64,000 bases of DNA from Bacteroidales bacterium (GTDB lineage: Bacteria; Bacteroidota; Bacteroidia; Bacteroidales; Paludibacteraceae). The stretch spans positions 19,058 through 83,057 of the forward strand of contig JAAYSS010000047.1 in NCBI GenBank assembly GCA_012518275.1, given 5' to 3'. Under the pieces are notes generated by a model. That model saw nothing but the letters and a program-made list of their open reading frames with translations. It made no database searches and was not told the DNA's origin. Positions 19,061 through 27,193 of the stretch are shown in pieces (position 1 is the first letter of the stretch; each line of letters opens with the position of its first letter). Position numbers and translations under genes: made by a program.

Positions 19061-19134
19061 GGCGAGATAGCTCAGATGGTTAGAGCGCGTGATTCATAAT
19101 CACGAGGTCCCGAGTTCAATTCTCGGTCTCGCTA
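19061..19134 (+). tRNA. tRNA-Met (CAT)
   Basis: The 74-nt cloverleaf has acceptor GGCGAGA/TCTCGCT, anticodon stem GTGAT-TCATAAT-ATCAC style arm with anticodon CAT, and T-arm CCGAG-TTCAATT-CTCGG. CAT could also be the lysidine-modified tRNA-Ile2; the sequence does not look like an initiator (no C1-A72 mismatch), but elongator Met and Ile2 cannot be separated by eye. Confidence 0.88.
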
Positions 19135-19139
19135 CATTG

Positions 19140-19182
19140 AAAACCAGAGAGTAACACCCATTTTGTGATTCTCTGGTTTTTT
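19140..19182 (+). terminator. Terminator of tRNA-Met
   Basis: AAAACCAGAGA pairs with TCTCTGGTTTT across a 19-nt loop and is followed by a T-run. Confidence 0.75.
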
Positions 19183-19252
19183 AATTTTCAAATAATTGTC
19201 AAACATATAAAACTTTAATTTTCTTCAAAAATATACTTTCTGTATAATAAGC

Positions 19253-20020
19253 GTAGATTTAAGTACTAAATGCAACATTATTATGCAAAGATGAAAAAAT
19301 ATCTTTTGGGGGGTATCAAAATTTAGTTTTTTCTCAGTCTTTTATTTAATTCATATTGTACTTGTTTGATGTCCTGCATCGCTTTCTTTACCGACAATGG
19401 CGCCTACTTACCTGTCTCCCAAACGTGCTTTCTCATCAACTATATCAGGTCGCAGTTCTATGATTATCTTATCCTTAATAATCGTCGGTTCACTTCCTGT
19501 CGGTCGTTTCCAATGTTTTAACCTATAACGCAAATGTTTATAAACGTCCCGCCCCAAAGCTTTGTCTTCCTGAATATACTGAAATATAGTTTCGTGAGAA
19601 ACCATATCTATGTTATTTTTCTTGCAATAGCCGACTATTTGCTCGGGCGACCACTTTTTCTTTAAATGCTCTTCGATAAATTCTCGTTTTTGCCTTGTAA
19701 AGGTACGTCTTCGATGGAAACGCTGTTTACGAAAATCGGCTTTCCTCTGAGCTGTCTTGTAATTGTAAACACCCCGTTTATCAGAGCTGTTTCGTTTAAT
19801 TTCACGTGAGATTACTGATCTGTCCTTACCTATTGTCTTGGCAATAAAACTTTGACTGTAGCCTTGCTTGAATAACACAGAAATTGTGTACCTTTGTTCT
19901 CGGGTTAAATGTTTTTTCTTTTTCATAACAACACAAAAGTAAGATTTTTGACCTAATTTTGGCGGGCATGCCACGCCAGAATGCTTTTATTTTGTGTTGC
20001 ATTTACTAATTGAACTTACA
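19253..20020 (-). mobile_element. IS30-type element remnant, copy B (catalytic core deleted)
   Basis: The ends match copy A closely (left end with AAGTACTAAATGCAACA, right end with GTTGCATTTACTAATTGAAC). The transposase N-terminal half is intact, but the sequence jumps at about 19380-19390 from IVGKES straight to the C-terminal tail region. The DDE core of about 135 codons is therefore missing. Copies A and B are in the same orientation and flank tRNA-Met. Confidence 0.75.
19408..19974 (-). pseudogene. IS30 transposase fragment (N-terminal half)
   Basis: The fragment contains the IS30 helix-turn-helix region (HLTREQRYTISVLFKQGYSQSFIAKTIGKDRSVISREIKRN), then the conserved LKKKWSPEQIVGY and SHETIFQYIQED. 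It runs out of homology at RPDIVDEKARLGDR, where LGDWE and the DDE domain would follow. The true start is probably the ATG of MKKKKHLTREQRY rather than the track start. It might still bind element ends, but it cannot transpose. Confidence 0.8.
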
Positions 20021-20078
20021 ATAGTTTATTTATTAACAATAATCAAATTATTTAATTTAAAATTCACATTATTTTCAG

Positions 20079-20086
20079 TACTTTTG
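20079..20086 (+). promoter_or_regulatory. -7 box for prs
   Basis: TACTTTTG matches TAnnTTTG, 36 bp upstream of the prs ATG. The expected -33 position is AT-rich without a clear TTTG. Confidence 0.4.
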
Positions 20087-20122
20087 TAGAAAATTTATCA
20101 CCCCTTAATTTTTACGAAAATT

Positions 20123-21067
20123 ATGTCAGATGCAGCTACTTTATTTAAAGTATTTTCTGGTACAAAAAATCGCGATTTAGCAGAAAAAATTTGTGAGAGT
20201 TTAAACTGGCCACTTGGGCGAATGAACATTGAACACTTTTCCGATGGTGAATTTGCCGTTTCCTATGAAGAATCTATCCGCGGACAATACATTTACCTTG
20301 TCCAATCCACATTCCCGAATTCTGATAATTTAATGGAGCTTTTGCTGATGATTGACGCCGCCAAACGTGCATCAGCTTACAAGGTTATTGCCGTAATTCC
20401 TTATTTCGGATGGGCAAGGCAAGATAGGAAAGACAAGCCGCGTGTGTCTATCGGAGCAAAATTAGTTGCCGATATGCTTACAGTAGCAGGCGTTGATAGG
20501 GTAATCACAATGGATTTGCATGCCGATCAGATTCAAGGTTTTTTCAATATTCCGCTTGATCATTTATATGCATCTACCATTTTTATTCCTTACCTTAAAG
20601 CGCTCAAATTGGACAATTTAGTAATTGCGTCACCTGACGTTGGTGGCTCAAAAAGAGCAAGTTCTTACTCCAAGCACTTAGAAGTTCCAATGGTTCTCTG
20701 TCACAAAACTCGTGAAAAAGCGAATGTTGTTGGCGAAATGCGAATAATTGGCGATGTGGAAGGTAAAAATGTAGTCATTGTTGATGATATGGCCGATACT
20801 GCAGGCACACTTTGTAAAGCTTCAAACCTTATGAAGGAAAAGGGTGCAAAAAGTGTAAGAGCCATGGTATCACACGGGATAATGTCAGGCAATGCAGCAC
20901 AAAATGTAATGAATTCAGCACTGACTGAGATTGTTTTCACCGATTCCATTCCCTACGATCGCAGTAAGTGTCCGAAAGTTAAAGTGTTGAGTATAGCTGA
21001 TATGTTTGCTGAGACTATTCGACGTGTTCAAGAACACAAATCCATCAGTGAACTGTATTTGCTATAA
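20123..21067 (+). CDS. prs: Ribose-phosphate pyrophosphokinase
   Basis: Prs makes PRPP from ribose-5-phosphate and ATP for nucleotide, histidine and tryptophan synthesis. The 314-residue protein shows MNIEHFSDGEFAVSYEESIRG, YFGWARQDRKDKPRVSIGAKLVADML, the DLHADQIQGFF flexible region and the PRPP-binding loop VVIVDDMADTAGTL. It is a single-gene unit with its own promoter and terminator, directly after the IS30 remnant. Confidence 0.95.
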   Translation: MSDAATLFKVFSGTKNRDLAEKICESLNWPLGRMNIEHFSDGEFAVSYEESIRGQYIYLVQSTFPNSDNLMELLLMIDAAKRASAYKVIAVIPYFGWARQDRKDKPRVSIGAKLVADMLTVAGVDRVITMDLHADQIQGFFNIPLDHLYASTIFIPYLKALKLDNLVIASPDVGGSKRASSYSKHLEVPMVLCHKTREKANVVGEMRIIGDVEGKNVVIVDDMADTAGTLCKASNLMKEKGAKSVRAMVSHGIMSGNAAQNVMNSALTEIVFTDSIPYDRSKCPKVKVLSIADMFAETIRRVQEHKSISELYLL

Positions 21068-21083
21068 TGAAAAACTAATTTAA

Positions 21084-21117
21084 GGGCATTCAAAAAATCT
21101 TGAATGCCCCTTTTTTT
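21084..21117 (+). terminator. Terminator of prs
   Basis: GGGCATTCAA and TTGAATGCCC form a perfect 10-bp stem with a 6-nt loop and a C(T)7 tail. It overlaps the stop of the convergent gene by a base or two. Confidence 0.85.
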
Positions 21118-22141
21118 ATTTTCCGAAAGAAATTCCTAATCTTTTACCCTGTTTCACCATGATATGATCCCGAGTAACAAGTCTGAGTTTATCGGCCACT
21201 TCTTCCAACGGCACATCTGTTATCTTATCAATTCCTTTAATAGAAACCATCCTGCCAAAACGTTTATTGTGAATAAGCTTAACAGCGTGTCCACCCATCA
21301 ATGTTCCCAAATTTCTGTCGGAAGGTGAAGGCGATCCACCACGCTGAATATATCCAAGAACGGTTTCACGAGTTTCTATTCCTGTCAATCTTTCAATTTC
21401 ACGTGCAAAATAAGTTGCCGGATGATGCCCACCTGTTCCACCTTTCACCTCAATCCCCTCAGCCACAGCAACTATCGAATATGCTTTCCCACTTTTCTTC
21501 CGTTTATTTAATACATCCACAATAACTTTCATATCGTAACCCAACTCCGGAAGCAAAATAACATCTGCCCCACCGGCCATTCCTGCATAAAGCGTTATCC
21601 ATCCGGCGTGGTGCCCCATCAACTCAATCACCATAACTCGCTGATGCGAACTGGCGGTAGAATGTAATCTATCTATCGCATCAGTAGCAATATCTACAGC
21701 CGATTGAAAACCAAAGGTAATATCCGTTCCGTAAACATCGTTATCGATAGTTTTGGGGATGCCCACCACATTCAAGCCTAACTCAGATAGTTGCCAAGTT
21801 GTACGTTGTGTACCATTTCCTCCAATACATACAAGGCAATCCAGCTCCAACTCTTTGTATGCTGTTTTTATTTTATCCCTATCACTCCTATCGGGAGATT
21901 TAAGAATTTTTCGAAATTCTTTCTCACGAGCAGTTCCTAAAATTGTTCCACCCAACGTAAGAATACCCGATAAAGATGCATCCGTAAGCGTGGAAATGTC
22001 TTTATGAAGCAAACCCGAAAAACCATTGTGGATGCCTATCACATCCATTCCATATCTATTAATTGCTGTTTTACCTACTCCACGAATGGTAGCGTTTATA
22101 CCCGGGCAGTCACCGCCCGATGAAAGAATTCCGATTTTCAT
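21116..22141 (-). CDS. 6-phosphofructokinase, second type
   Basis: This 341-residue PFK differs in class from pfkA at 11180. It carries GILSSGGDCPGINATIRG, IGGNGTQRT and GIPKTIDNDVYGTD. The lysine in PKTIDND is typical of pyrophosphate-dependent and group III enzymes, while glycine in GGNGT (rather than Asp in GGDDT) favours ATP. It is therefore probably an ATP-using group III PFK, but the phosphoryl donor needs assay. The track adds two codons from a TTG; the ATG at 22139-22141 is preferred. Confidence 0.88.
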   Translation of the reverse strand: MKIGILSSGGDCPGINATIRGVGKTAINRYGMDVIGIHNGFSGLLHKDISTLTDASLSGILTLGGTILGTAREKEFRKILKSPDRSDRDKIKTAYKELELDCLVCIGGNGTQRTTWQLSELGLNVVGIPKTIDNDVYGTDITFGFQSAVDIATDAIDRLHSTASSHQRVMVIELMGHHAGWITLYAGMAGGADVILLPELGYDMKVIVDVLNKRKKSGKAYSIVAVAEGIEVKGGTGGHHPATYFAREIERLTGIETRETVLGYIQRGGSPSPSDRNLGTLMGGHAVKLIHNKRFGRMVSIKGIDKITDVPLEEVADKLRLVTRDHIMVKQGKRLGISFGK

Positions 22142-22174
22142 AATCAATCTATTTTCATTTAATTTTATAATTTA

Positions 22175-22182
22175 CAAAGTTA
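22175..22182 (-). promoter_or_regulatory. -7 box for the second phosphofructokinase
   Basis: The minus strand reads TAACTTTG 34 bp upstream of the ATG. The rest of the 320-bp gap (22142-22460) is AT-rich and holds only this and the promoter of the divergent barrel gene. Confidence 0.4.
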
Positions 22183-22403
22183 AATGAAAAACTTGAAATA
22201 TTGGGTAACAATTATTTTATAGTTCTTCTGAATAAATTTTTATTGCCAAAAAAAATTCCTTTTGGTCTAACAATCAATTTTCTATGCGAAAAATAAATTT
22301 AACTTTAAATTTTAAAAATATTCTCTTTTCAACATCTAGAGTTCGATTTTAAAAATTCGTACAACAATTTTATCTCCAAATTTAAAAAGCAACACCCCAT
22401 TGA

Positions 22404-22434
22404 TTGTTTTTTGTCTCATTTTTGCATATATTTG
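22404..22434 (+). promoter_or_regulatory. Promoter of the barrel/RND/LolA-like operon
   Basis: TTG at 22404-22406, a 20-bp spacer and TATATTTG at 22427-22434 fit the Bacteroidota promoter. The start would be near 22441, about 20 nt before the ATG at 22461. That also argues against the track start at 22404. Confidence 0.5.
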
Positions 22435-22460
22435 TATGGAAAAATTTTAAATTTATATTT

Positions 22461-23819
22461 ATGAAACGATTTGCATCCATCTTTTTTGTAGCTTGCTTAT
22501 CTGTAAGCCATTTATTCTCCCAAAGCCTTTTTGAGTCGGCACTTGATTCAGTTTCTACAGATAATGGAGAAGGTACTTCTCCCATCAGTATGAATGGATA
22601 CACTCGCGGATCTGTATTCGGGGGCGGAAAAACGTACGATTTGGCGACGACTTTTGCCGAATTTGCTTTACAAACAAATCTGACAAAAGGGAAAACGCTT
22701 TTAAATTCGGACATCCGATTCCGTACCGGCGTGTTTTTTAATCAAAATGAACAGCACGTGCAATTCAAAGAGCTTTACGCAGGATACTCTGACGACATTT
22801 TCAGCGTGATGCTTGGTAACCAGATTGTTAGCTGGGGACGTACCGACGGATTTAATCCAACAAACAACATTACTCCAAACGATTATTTCTTCCTGACAGC
22901 CGATCCCGATGACCAGAAACTTTCTAACTTCATGTTGAGAAGCAAAATCAGAGCATCTCAATTTATTGATATTGAGCTAATCGGAATACCTTTTTATATA
23001 CCATCCAACTACCGTTATGATTTATTTGACATGGGCCCGAATGTGACTTTCGGTCCAGGCGTATATCCTGAAAAGAAATTGAAAAACGGTGCTCTTGCCG
23101 GTCGGGTAAATTTTGATTTGCCCCAAATCGGTTGGTCACTCTCCTACTTCAACGGCTACGACCCGTATCACGGATTTGATGTGCAAGATGTAGATTTTTC
23201 AACAGGTAACCCAATTCTAACAAACGTTGCCGCAGCTTATCGGAAACAAACGATAGGCGCTGACTTTGCTATACCTATACAAAACTTCATTATTCGAGGT
23301 GAAATGGCATATAATATAACAGATAATCCGGATAACAAGATGTACATTCCAGCTTCTGATTTTAGCTATGTAGGTGGATTAGAAACAAATTTCAGTGGTT
23401 TCACAATAATCGCTCAATACATCGGGAAAGCAGTTTCGGATTTCAAAGAACTGACAGTTCCTGTTCTCGCTGACCCGACAAATCCGATGGCGCAAATGGA
23501 GTACGCCGGACAAATGATTGATTATGAAAACCGACTTTTCAACCGAAAAATTTTCAACCAGCAGGAAAAAACAAATCATGCGGCATCGCTTACTTTAACC
23601 AAATCATTTGGGTATGATGCTTGGAATGCTGAGCTGACCGCTTTTCATAATTTCACATCAAAAGAATCGCTAATACGTCCAAAATTGACCTGGAAAATTA
23701 ATGACTCGTTGGCAACAGCCATCGGAGGTAATTATATGAAAGGAGAAGATAAAACGATGTTTGGATATGCATCAAAAATCATGAACGGTGCGTTTCTCGA
23801 GCTAAAAGCAACTTTTTAA
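22461..23819 (+). CDS. Outer-membrane beta-barrel protein (DUF1302-like)
   Basis: The protein has a signal peptide (MKRFASIFFVACLSVSHLFSQ) and about 430 residues of alternating beta-strand sequence. These include LQTNLTKGKTLLNSDIRFRTG, LGNQIVSWGRTDGFNPTNNITPNDY and a C-terminal FLELKATF ending in Phe, as outer-membrane barrels do. The WGRTDGFNPTN stretch resembles DUF1302-type barrels. It is 22 bp upstream of an RND permease, with a LolA-like protein after that, suggesting one envelope transport pathway. The track start is 19 codons too far upstream. Confidence 0.75.
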   Translation: MKRFASIFFVACLSVSHLFSQSLFESALDSVSTDNGEGTSPISMNGYTRGSVFGGGKTYDLATTFAEFALQTNLTKGKTLLNSDIRFRTGVFFNQNEQHVQFKELYAGYSDDIFSVMLGNQIVSWGRTDGFNPTNNITPNDYFFLTADPDDQKLSNFMLRSKIRASQFIDIELIGIPFYIPSNYRYDLFDMGPNVTFGPGVYPEKKLKNGALAGRVNFDLPQIGWSLSYFNGYDPYHGFDVQDVDFSTGNPILTNVAAAYRKQTIGADFAIPIQNFIIRGEMAYNITDNPDNKMYIPASDFSYVGGLETNFSGFTIIAQYIGKAVSDFKELTVPVLADPTNPMAQMEYAGQMIDYENRLFNRKIFNQQEKTNHAASLTLTKSFGYDAWNAELTAFHNFTSKESLIRPKLTWKINDSLATAIGGNYMKGEDKTMFGYASKIMNGAFLELKATF

Positions 23820-23841
23820 ACTTATAGAACTAGATTAGAAA

Positions 23842-26103
23842 ATGAAAAAATCGATGTTTGTTATCCGTTACCGCTGGTGGATAATTATTGCAACTGTGTT
23901 AACGGTAATTATTTCGGGTCTATTACTTTTCAAGGTAGAAATCAATTCCGACTTGGAAACTTATCTTCCAGAACAAATAAATTCAAGAAAAAACACAAAA
24001 TTTATTCATGAAGTTTTTGGAGAAAGTGAGCCGATTTTAATCACCATAAAAGCTGATGATGTTTTGGCTACATCCACCCTGGAACGCATTCAGGATCTAT
24101 CAGACGCATTTGCTCAAGAATTGAACTATAAGAATGTTTTTTCTCTTTTTGAGGCAAAAAACATCCGTTCGGAAGAGGGAGCAATGATTGTGGACCCGAT
24201 AATTCAAGTAATACCCCAAACAGATGAGGAACGGGAATTTTTACGCGAAGAGATTAAAAAAAATGACCTTGCATACAAGTTAGTTGTATCCGAAGACTTC
24301 AAATATGCGCTGATTATTTTAAATTCTGATAAAACTTTGCCCGATGATGAACTGATGGGAAACCTGAAGGAAACATTGAGCCTTTACCCCGGCCCGGAAG
24401 AGGTGGAGATTACCGGACAACCCTATCTGCGCGAGGATGCAAACAATAAAATAAGCCACGACTTAATGATTCTGCTACCGGTAGGACTCATTCTGATGTT
24501 TTTTATGTTGCTGATTTCTTTCAAAGAAATAAGAGCTGTTCTACTTCCCTTCTCCGTGGTTGTATTTTCGATCATTGTGGCACTCGGCATGATTCCACTT
24601 TTCGGGTGGCAATTGGGCATTATCGGAATACTCATCCCTATAATGATGATTGCAATCGCCAATAATTACGGTGTCTATTTCATAGCTCGATATCAAGATT
24701 TAAACGCCAACCAACCGCATTTAGGCATGTATAGAATTGTACAACACTCTGTCAATTATTTGACCAAACCCGTACTTTTCTGTGGTTTAACCACCATAGT
24801 CGGAATTCTTGGACTGGTGGCACATCTGTTACTTCCGGCACGTCAAATGGGTGTGGTAGCCGGTATTGCCATTGCATTTGCGTTGGTTGTGAGTTTAATG
24901 TTTATTCCGGCGGTTATGTCCATGATGAAAAAAGGGAAACCGCATAAAGATTTATCCGAAGATTCCAATGGTTTCTTCTCCAAGCTATTACACGGAACAG
25001 GAAATTTAGTGAATAAGAATCCTAAAGGGGTTCTGACAGGATTTATTGTATTCTTTGTCCTGTGTACATTGGGACTTATGTTCTTCAAAGTAGCTCCTGA
25101 TGCCAACACCGTGCTTCCAAAGAACCATTCGTTTAACAAAGGAATTGATATTGTTGATGAAAATTTTGGCGGAAGTAAGATGATAAATCTTATGATTGAA
25201 GGCGATGTGAAGGAGCCGAAATTAATGAACAAGTTGAACGAGTTGGAACAAGAGTTTGAAAGCTTGGATAACGTGGGAAACGTAACTTCGATTGCTACGG
25301 TAGTTCGTGAAATCAGCAAAGCGATGAACGATTCTACAAGTCCTGAATTTGGAAAAATTCCTGAATCGCGCGAAGGAATTGCACAATATTTAGAATTGTA
25401 CAGTATGAGCAGTGACCCGGAAGACATTGAGCAATTTGTAGATTTTGATTATACTAACACATTGGTAAACATCCAATTTAAAGCTAATAACATTGCCGAA
25501 ATCAACCAACTTATAGATGATATAAAAGTAAAACTGGGCGATTATGCTAATGATGTAACCATTGCCGGATACAGCTTGATAGAAAAAGAGATGAGTGAAT
25601 CGATATTGAAAGGGCAAAATTATTCCTTGATTTTCGCGTTTATCGCTATTATCATTCTGCTTTCCATTATTTTCAGAAGCTTTACAGCAGGACTTTTGGG
25701 TAGCTTACCGCTCGTTTTTGCTGTATTCTGTACCTTTGGATTAATGGGATGGCTTGGCTTGGAACTAAACATTGTAACTGCCTTACTCTCATCTATTTCC
25801 ATCGGTCTTGGAGTTGACTTTACGATACACATATTTTGGAGAATTAAGTGGGAACTGGCAGAAGGGAAAGATTATGCGACAAGTGTGAAAAACACGCTTA
25901 TCACCATTGGGCGTGGAATTAGTATTAATGCTTTTTCGGTTATGATTGGATTTGCAGTACTGTTTATTTCTGCGTTTCCACTCATTCGGTCATTTGCATT
26001 TCTCATAATCATTTCTTTGTTCCTATGTCTGATATCTGCTCTGGTTTTTATTCCTGCATTGTGTATCACATTGAAACCTAAATTTTTAGAAAGAGAAGAT
26101 TAA
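23842..26103 (+). CDS. RND/MMPL-family transporter
   Basis: The 753-residue protein has the two-fold RND design: a first TM at about 8-28, a periplasmic loop (about 30-205), then TMs 2-6 (LMILLPVGLILMFFMLLISF onward). The second half repeats this: TM 7 at about 400, a loop to 590, then TMs 8-12. The motif LSSISIGLGVDFTIHIFWR resembles the RND/sterol-sensing-like TM4 region. Such proteins use the proton gradient to move lipids or other hydrophobic compounds. The partners suggest lipid or lipoprotein traffic to the outer membrane. Confidence 0.85.
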   Translation: MKKSMFVIRYRWWIIIATVLTVIISGLLLFKVEINSDLETYLPEQINSRKNTKFIHEVFGESEPILITIKADDVLATSTLERIQDLSDAFAQELNYKNVFSLFEAKNIRSEEGAMIVDPIIQVIPQTDEEREFLREEIKKNDLAYKLVVSEDFKYALIILNSDKTLPDDELMGNLKETLSLYPGPEEVEITGQPYLREDANNKISHDLMILLPVGLILMFFMLLISFKEIRAVLLPFSVVVFSIIVALGMIPLFGWQLGIIGILIPIMMIAIANNYGVYFIARYQDLNANQPHLGMYRIVQHSVNYLTKPVLFCGLTTIVGILGLVAHLLLPARQMGVVAGIAIAFALVVSLMFIPAVMSMMKKGKPHKDLSEDSNGFFSKLLHGTGNLVNKNPKGVLTGFIVFFVLCTLGLMFFKVAPDANTVLPKNHSFNKGIDIVDENFGGSKMINLMIEGDVKEPKLMNKLNELEQEFESLDNVGNVTSIATVVREISKAMNDSTSPEFGKIPESREGIAQYLELYSMSSDPEDIEQFVDFDYTNTLVNIQFKANNIAEINQLIDDIKVKLGDYANDVTIAGYSLIEKEMSESILKGQNYSLIFAFIAIIILLSIIFRSFTAGLLGSLPLVFAVFCTFGLMGWLGLELNIVTALLSSISIGLGVDFTIHIFWRIKWELAEGKDYATSVKNTLITIGRGISINAFSVMIGFAVLFISAFPLIRSFAFLIIISLFLCLISALVFIPALCITLKPKFLERED

Positions 26104-26229
26104 AACAACAACAAATTACAAATCAAAATTTTAATTATATTATTTAACTTATCAACCTTAAAATACTGAAAATAAAAGTCAGTATCCCGACAAACTTAGT
26201 TTCGTCGGAACTTAAAAAAAATTATAAAA

Positions 26230-27006
26230 ATGAAATCAAAAAAAATCTTTGCAACTATACTATTAGTTGCCTTATTTACAGGAAATTTATTTGCACAAAG
26301 CGCAAACGAAATCAACAAAAAATCGATGGACGCCATTGAAGTTGGAAATATGGAAATGATATCTACCATAAATATCCGCGATGCAAGGGGAAATAATCGT
26401 GTACGAAAGATTACCACCGCATCGAAGCAATTTGGTAATGTAACAAAAATGATTATCCGCTTCATTTCTCCGGCTGATGTAAAAGGGACTGCGCTGTTAG
26501 TTCATGATTATGAAAAGAAATCGGACGACATGTGGATTTACATGCCAGCATTAAGAAAAGTACGCCGCATTGTTAGCTCTGAAAAGAGTAAAAACTTTAT
26601 GGGTTCTGAATTTACTAATGGCGATATGAGCAAACCAAATCTGGATAATTACAATTCCACTATTTTGGGCTCGGTTAATTATGGAGGTAGAAATTGCTGG
26701 AAAATTCAATCGGTAGGAAAAACTTCTGCTATTCAGGCTGAAGATGGATTCAGCAAACGGATAAGCTACATTGAAAAATCAACCTATCTATGCCACAAAG
26801 TTGAATATTACGATTTAAGAGGCAGATTGCACCGCACTCAAACAATCAGTGATTACAGAAGGCTAAAGAATGGAAAATATTTTGCCTACAAAATGGTGAT
26901 GGAAAATAATAAAAACGGTCGGAAATCGGAAATGATTATTAATAATTTCCAATTGGGATCAAACCTTTCTGAAAGTGCTTTTGCTCCTGCTGCATTGAAT
27001 AAATAA
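26230..27006 (+). CDS. Outer-membrane lipoprotein-sorting-like protein (LolA fold)
   Basis: A signal peptide (ALFTGNLFAQ) precedes a 237-residue domain of the LolA-like type. Typical stretches are RKITTASKQFGNVTKMIIRFISPADVKGTALLVHDYE, DMWIYMPALRKVRRIVSSEKSKNFMGSEFTNGDMS and the closing NNFQLGSNLSESAFAP. This family (COG2834-like) is regularly found beside MMPL/RND permeases and is thought to carry a lipid-like cargo across the periplasm. The 126-bp gap from the RND gene contains no strong terminator, so one operon is likely. Confidence 0.82.
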   Translation: MKSKKIFATILLVALFTGNLFAQSANEINKKSMDAIEVGNMEMISTINIRDARGNNRVRKITTASKQFGNVTKMIIRFISPADVKGTALLVHDYEKKSDDMWIYMPALRKVRRIVSSEKSKNFMGSEFTNGDMSKPNLDNYNSTILGSVNYGGRNCWKIQSVGKTSAIQAEDGFSKRISYIEKSTYLCHKVEYYDLRGRLHRTQTISDYRRLKNGKYFAYKMVMENNKNGRKSEMIINNFQLGSNLSESAFAPAALNK

Positions 27007-27062
27007 CTTTAGAGTAATTAAATTGGGATTATTTTACAATCACAATCCAATCCCCATTAACT

Positions 27063-27098
27063 CAACTCCCCCTGCTTTTCAAGGGGGAGTTGTGTTTA
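27063..27098. terminator. Terminator between the LolA-like gene and ftsK
   Basis: CAACTCCCCCT and AGGGGGAGTTG form an 11-bp perfect stem with an 8-nt loop. The tail TGTTTAAT is only moderately T-rich. Confidence 0.65.
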
Positions 27099-27193
27099 AT
27101 CGGCATAAATTAATTAAAATTAAGGGATTTTACACACAGAAAGCTTCCAGAAAATTCAAGCAGCAAGAAGTCAAGTATTAAAATCACAAATGA

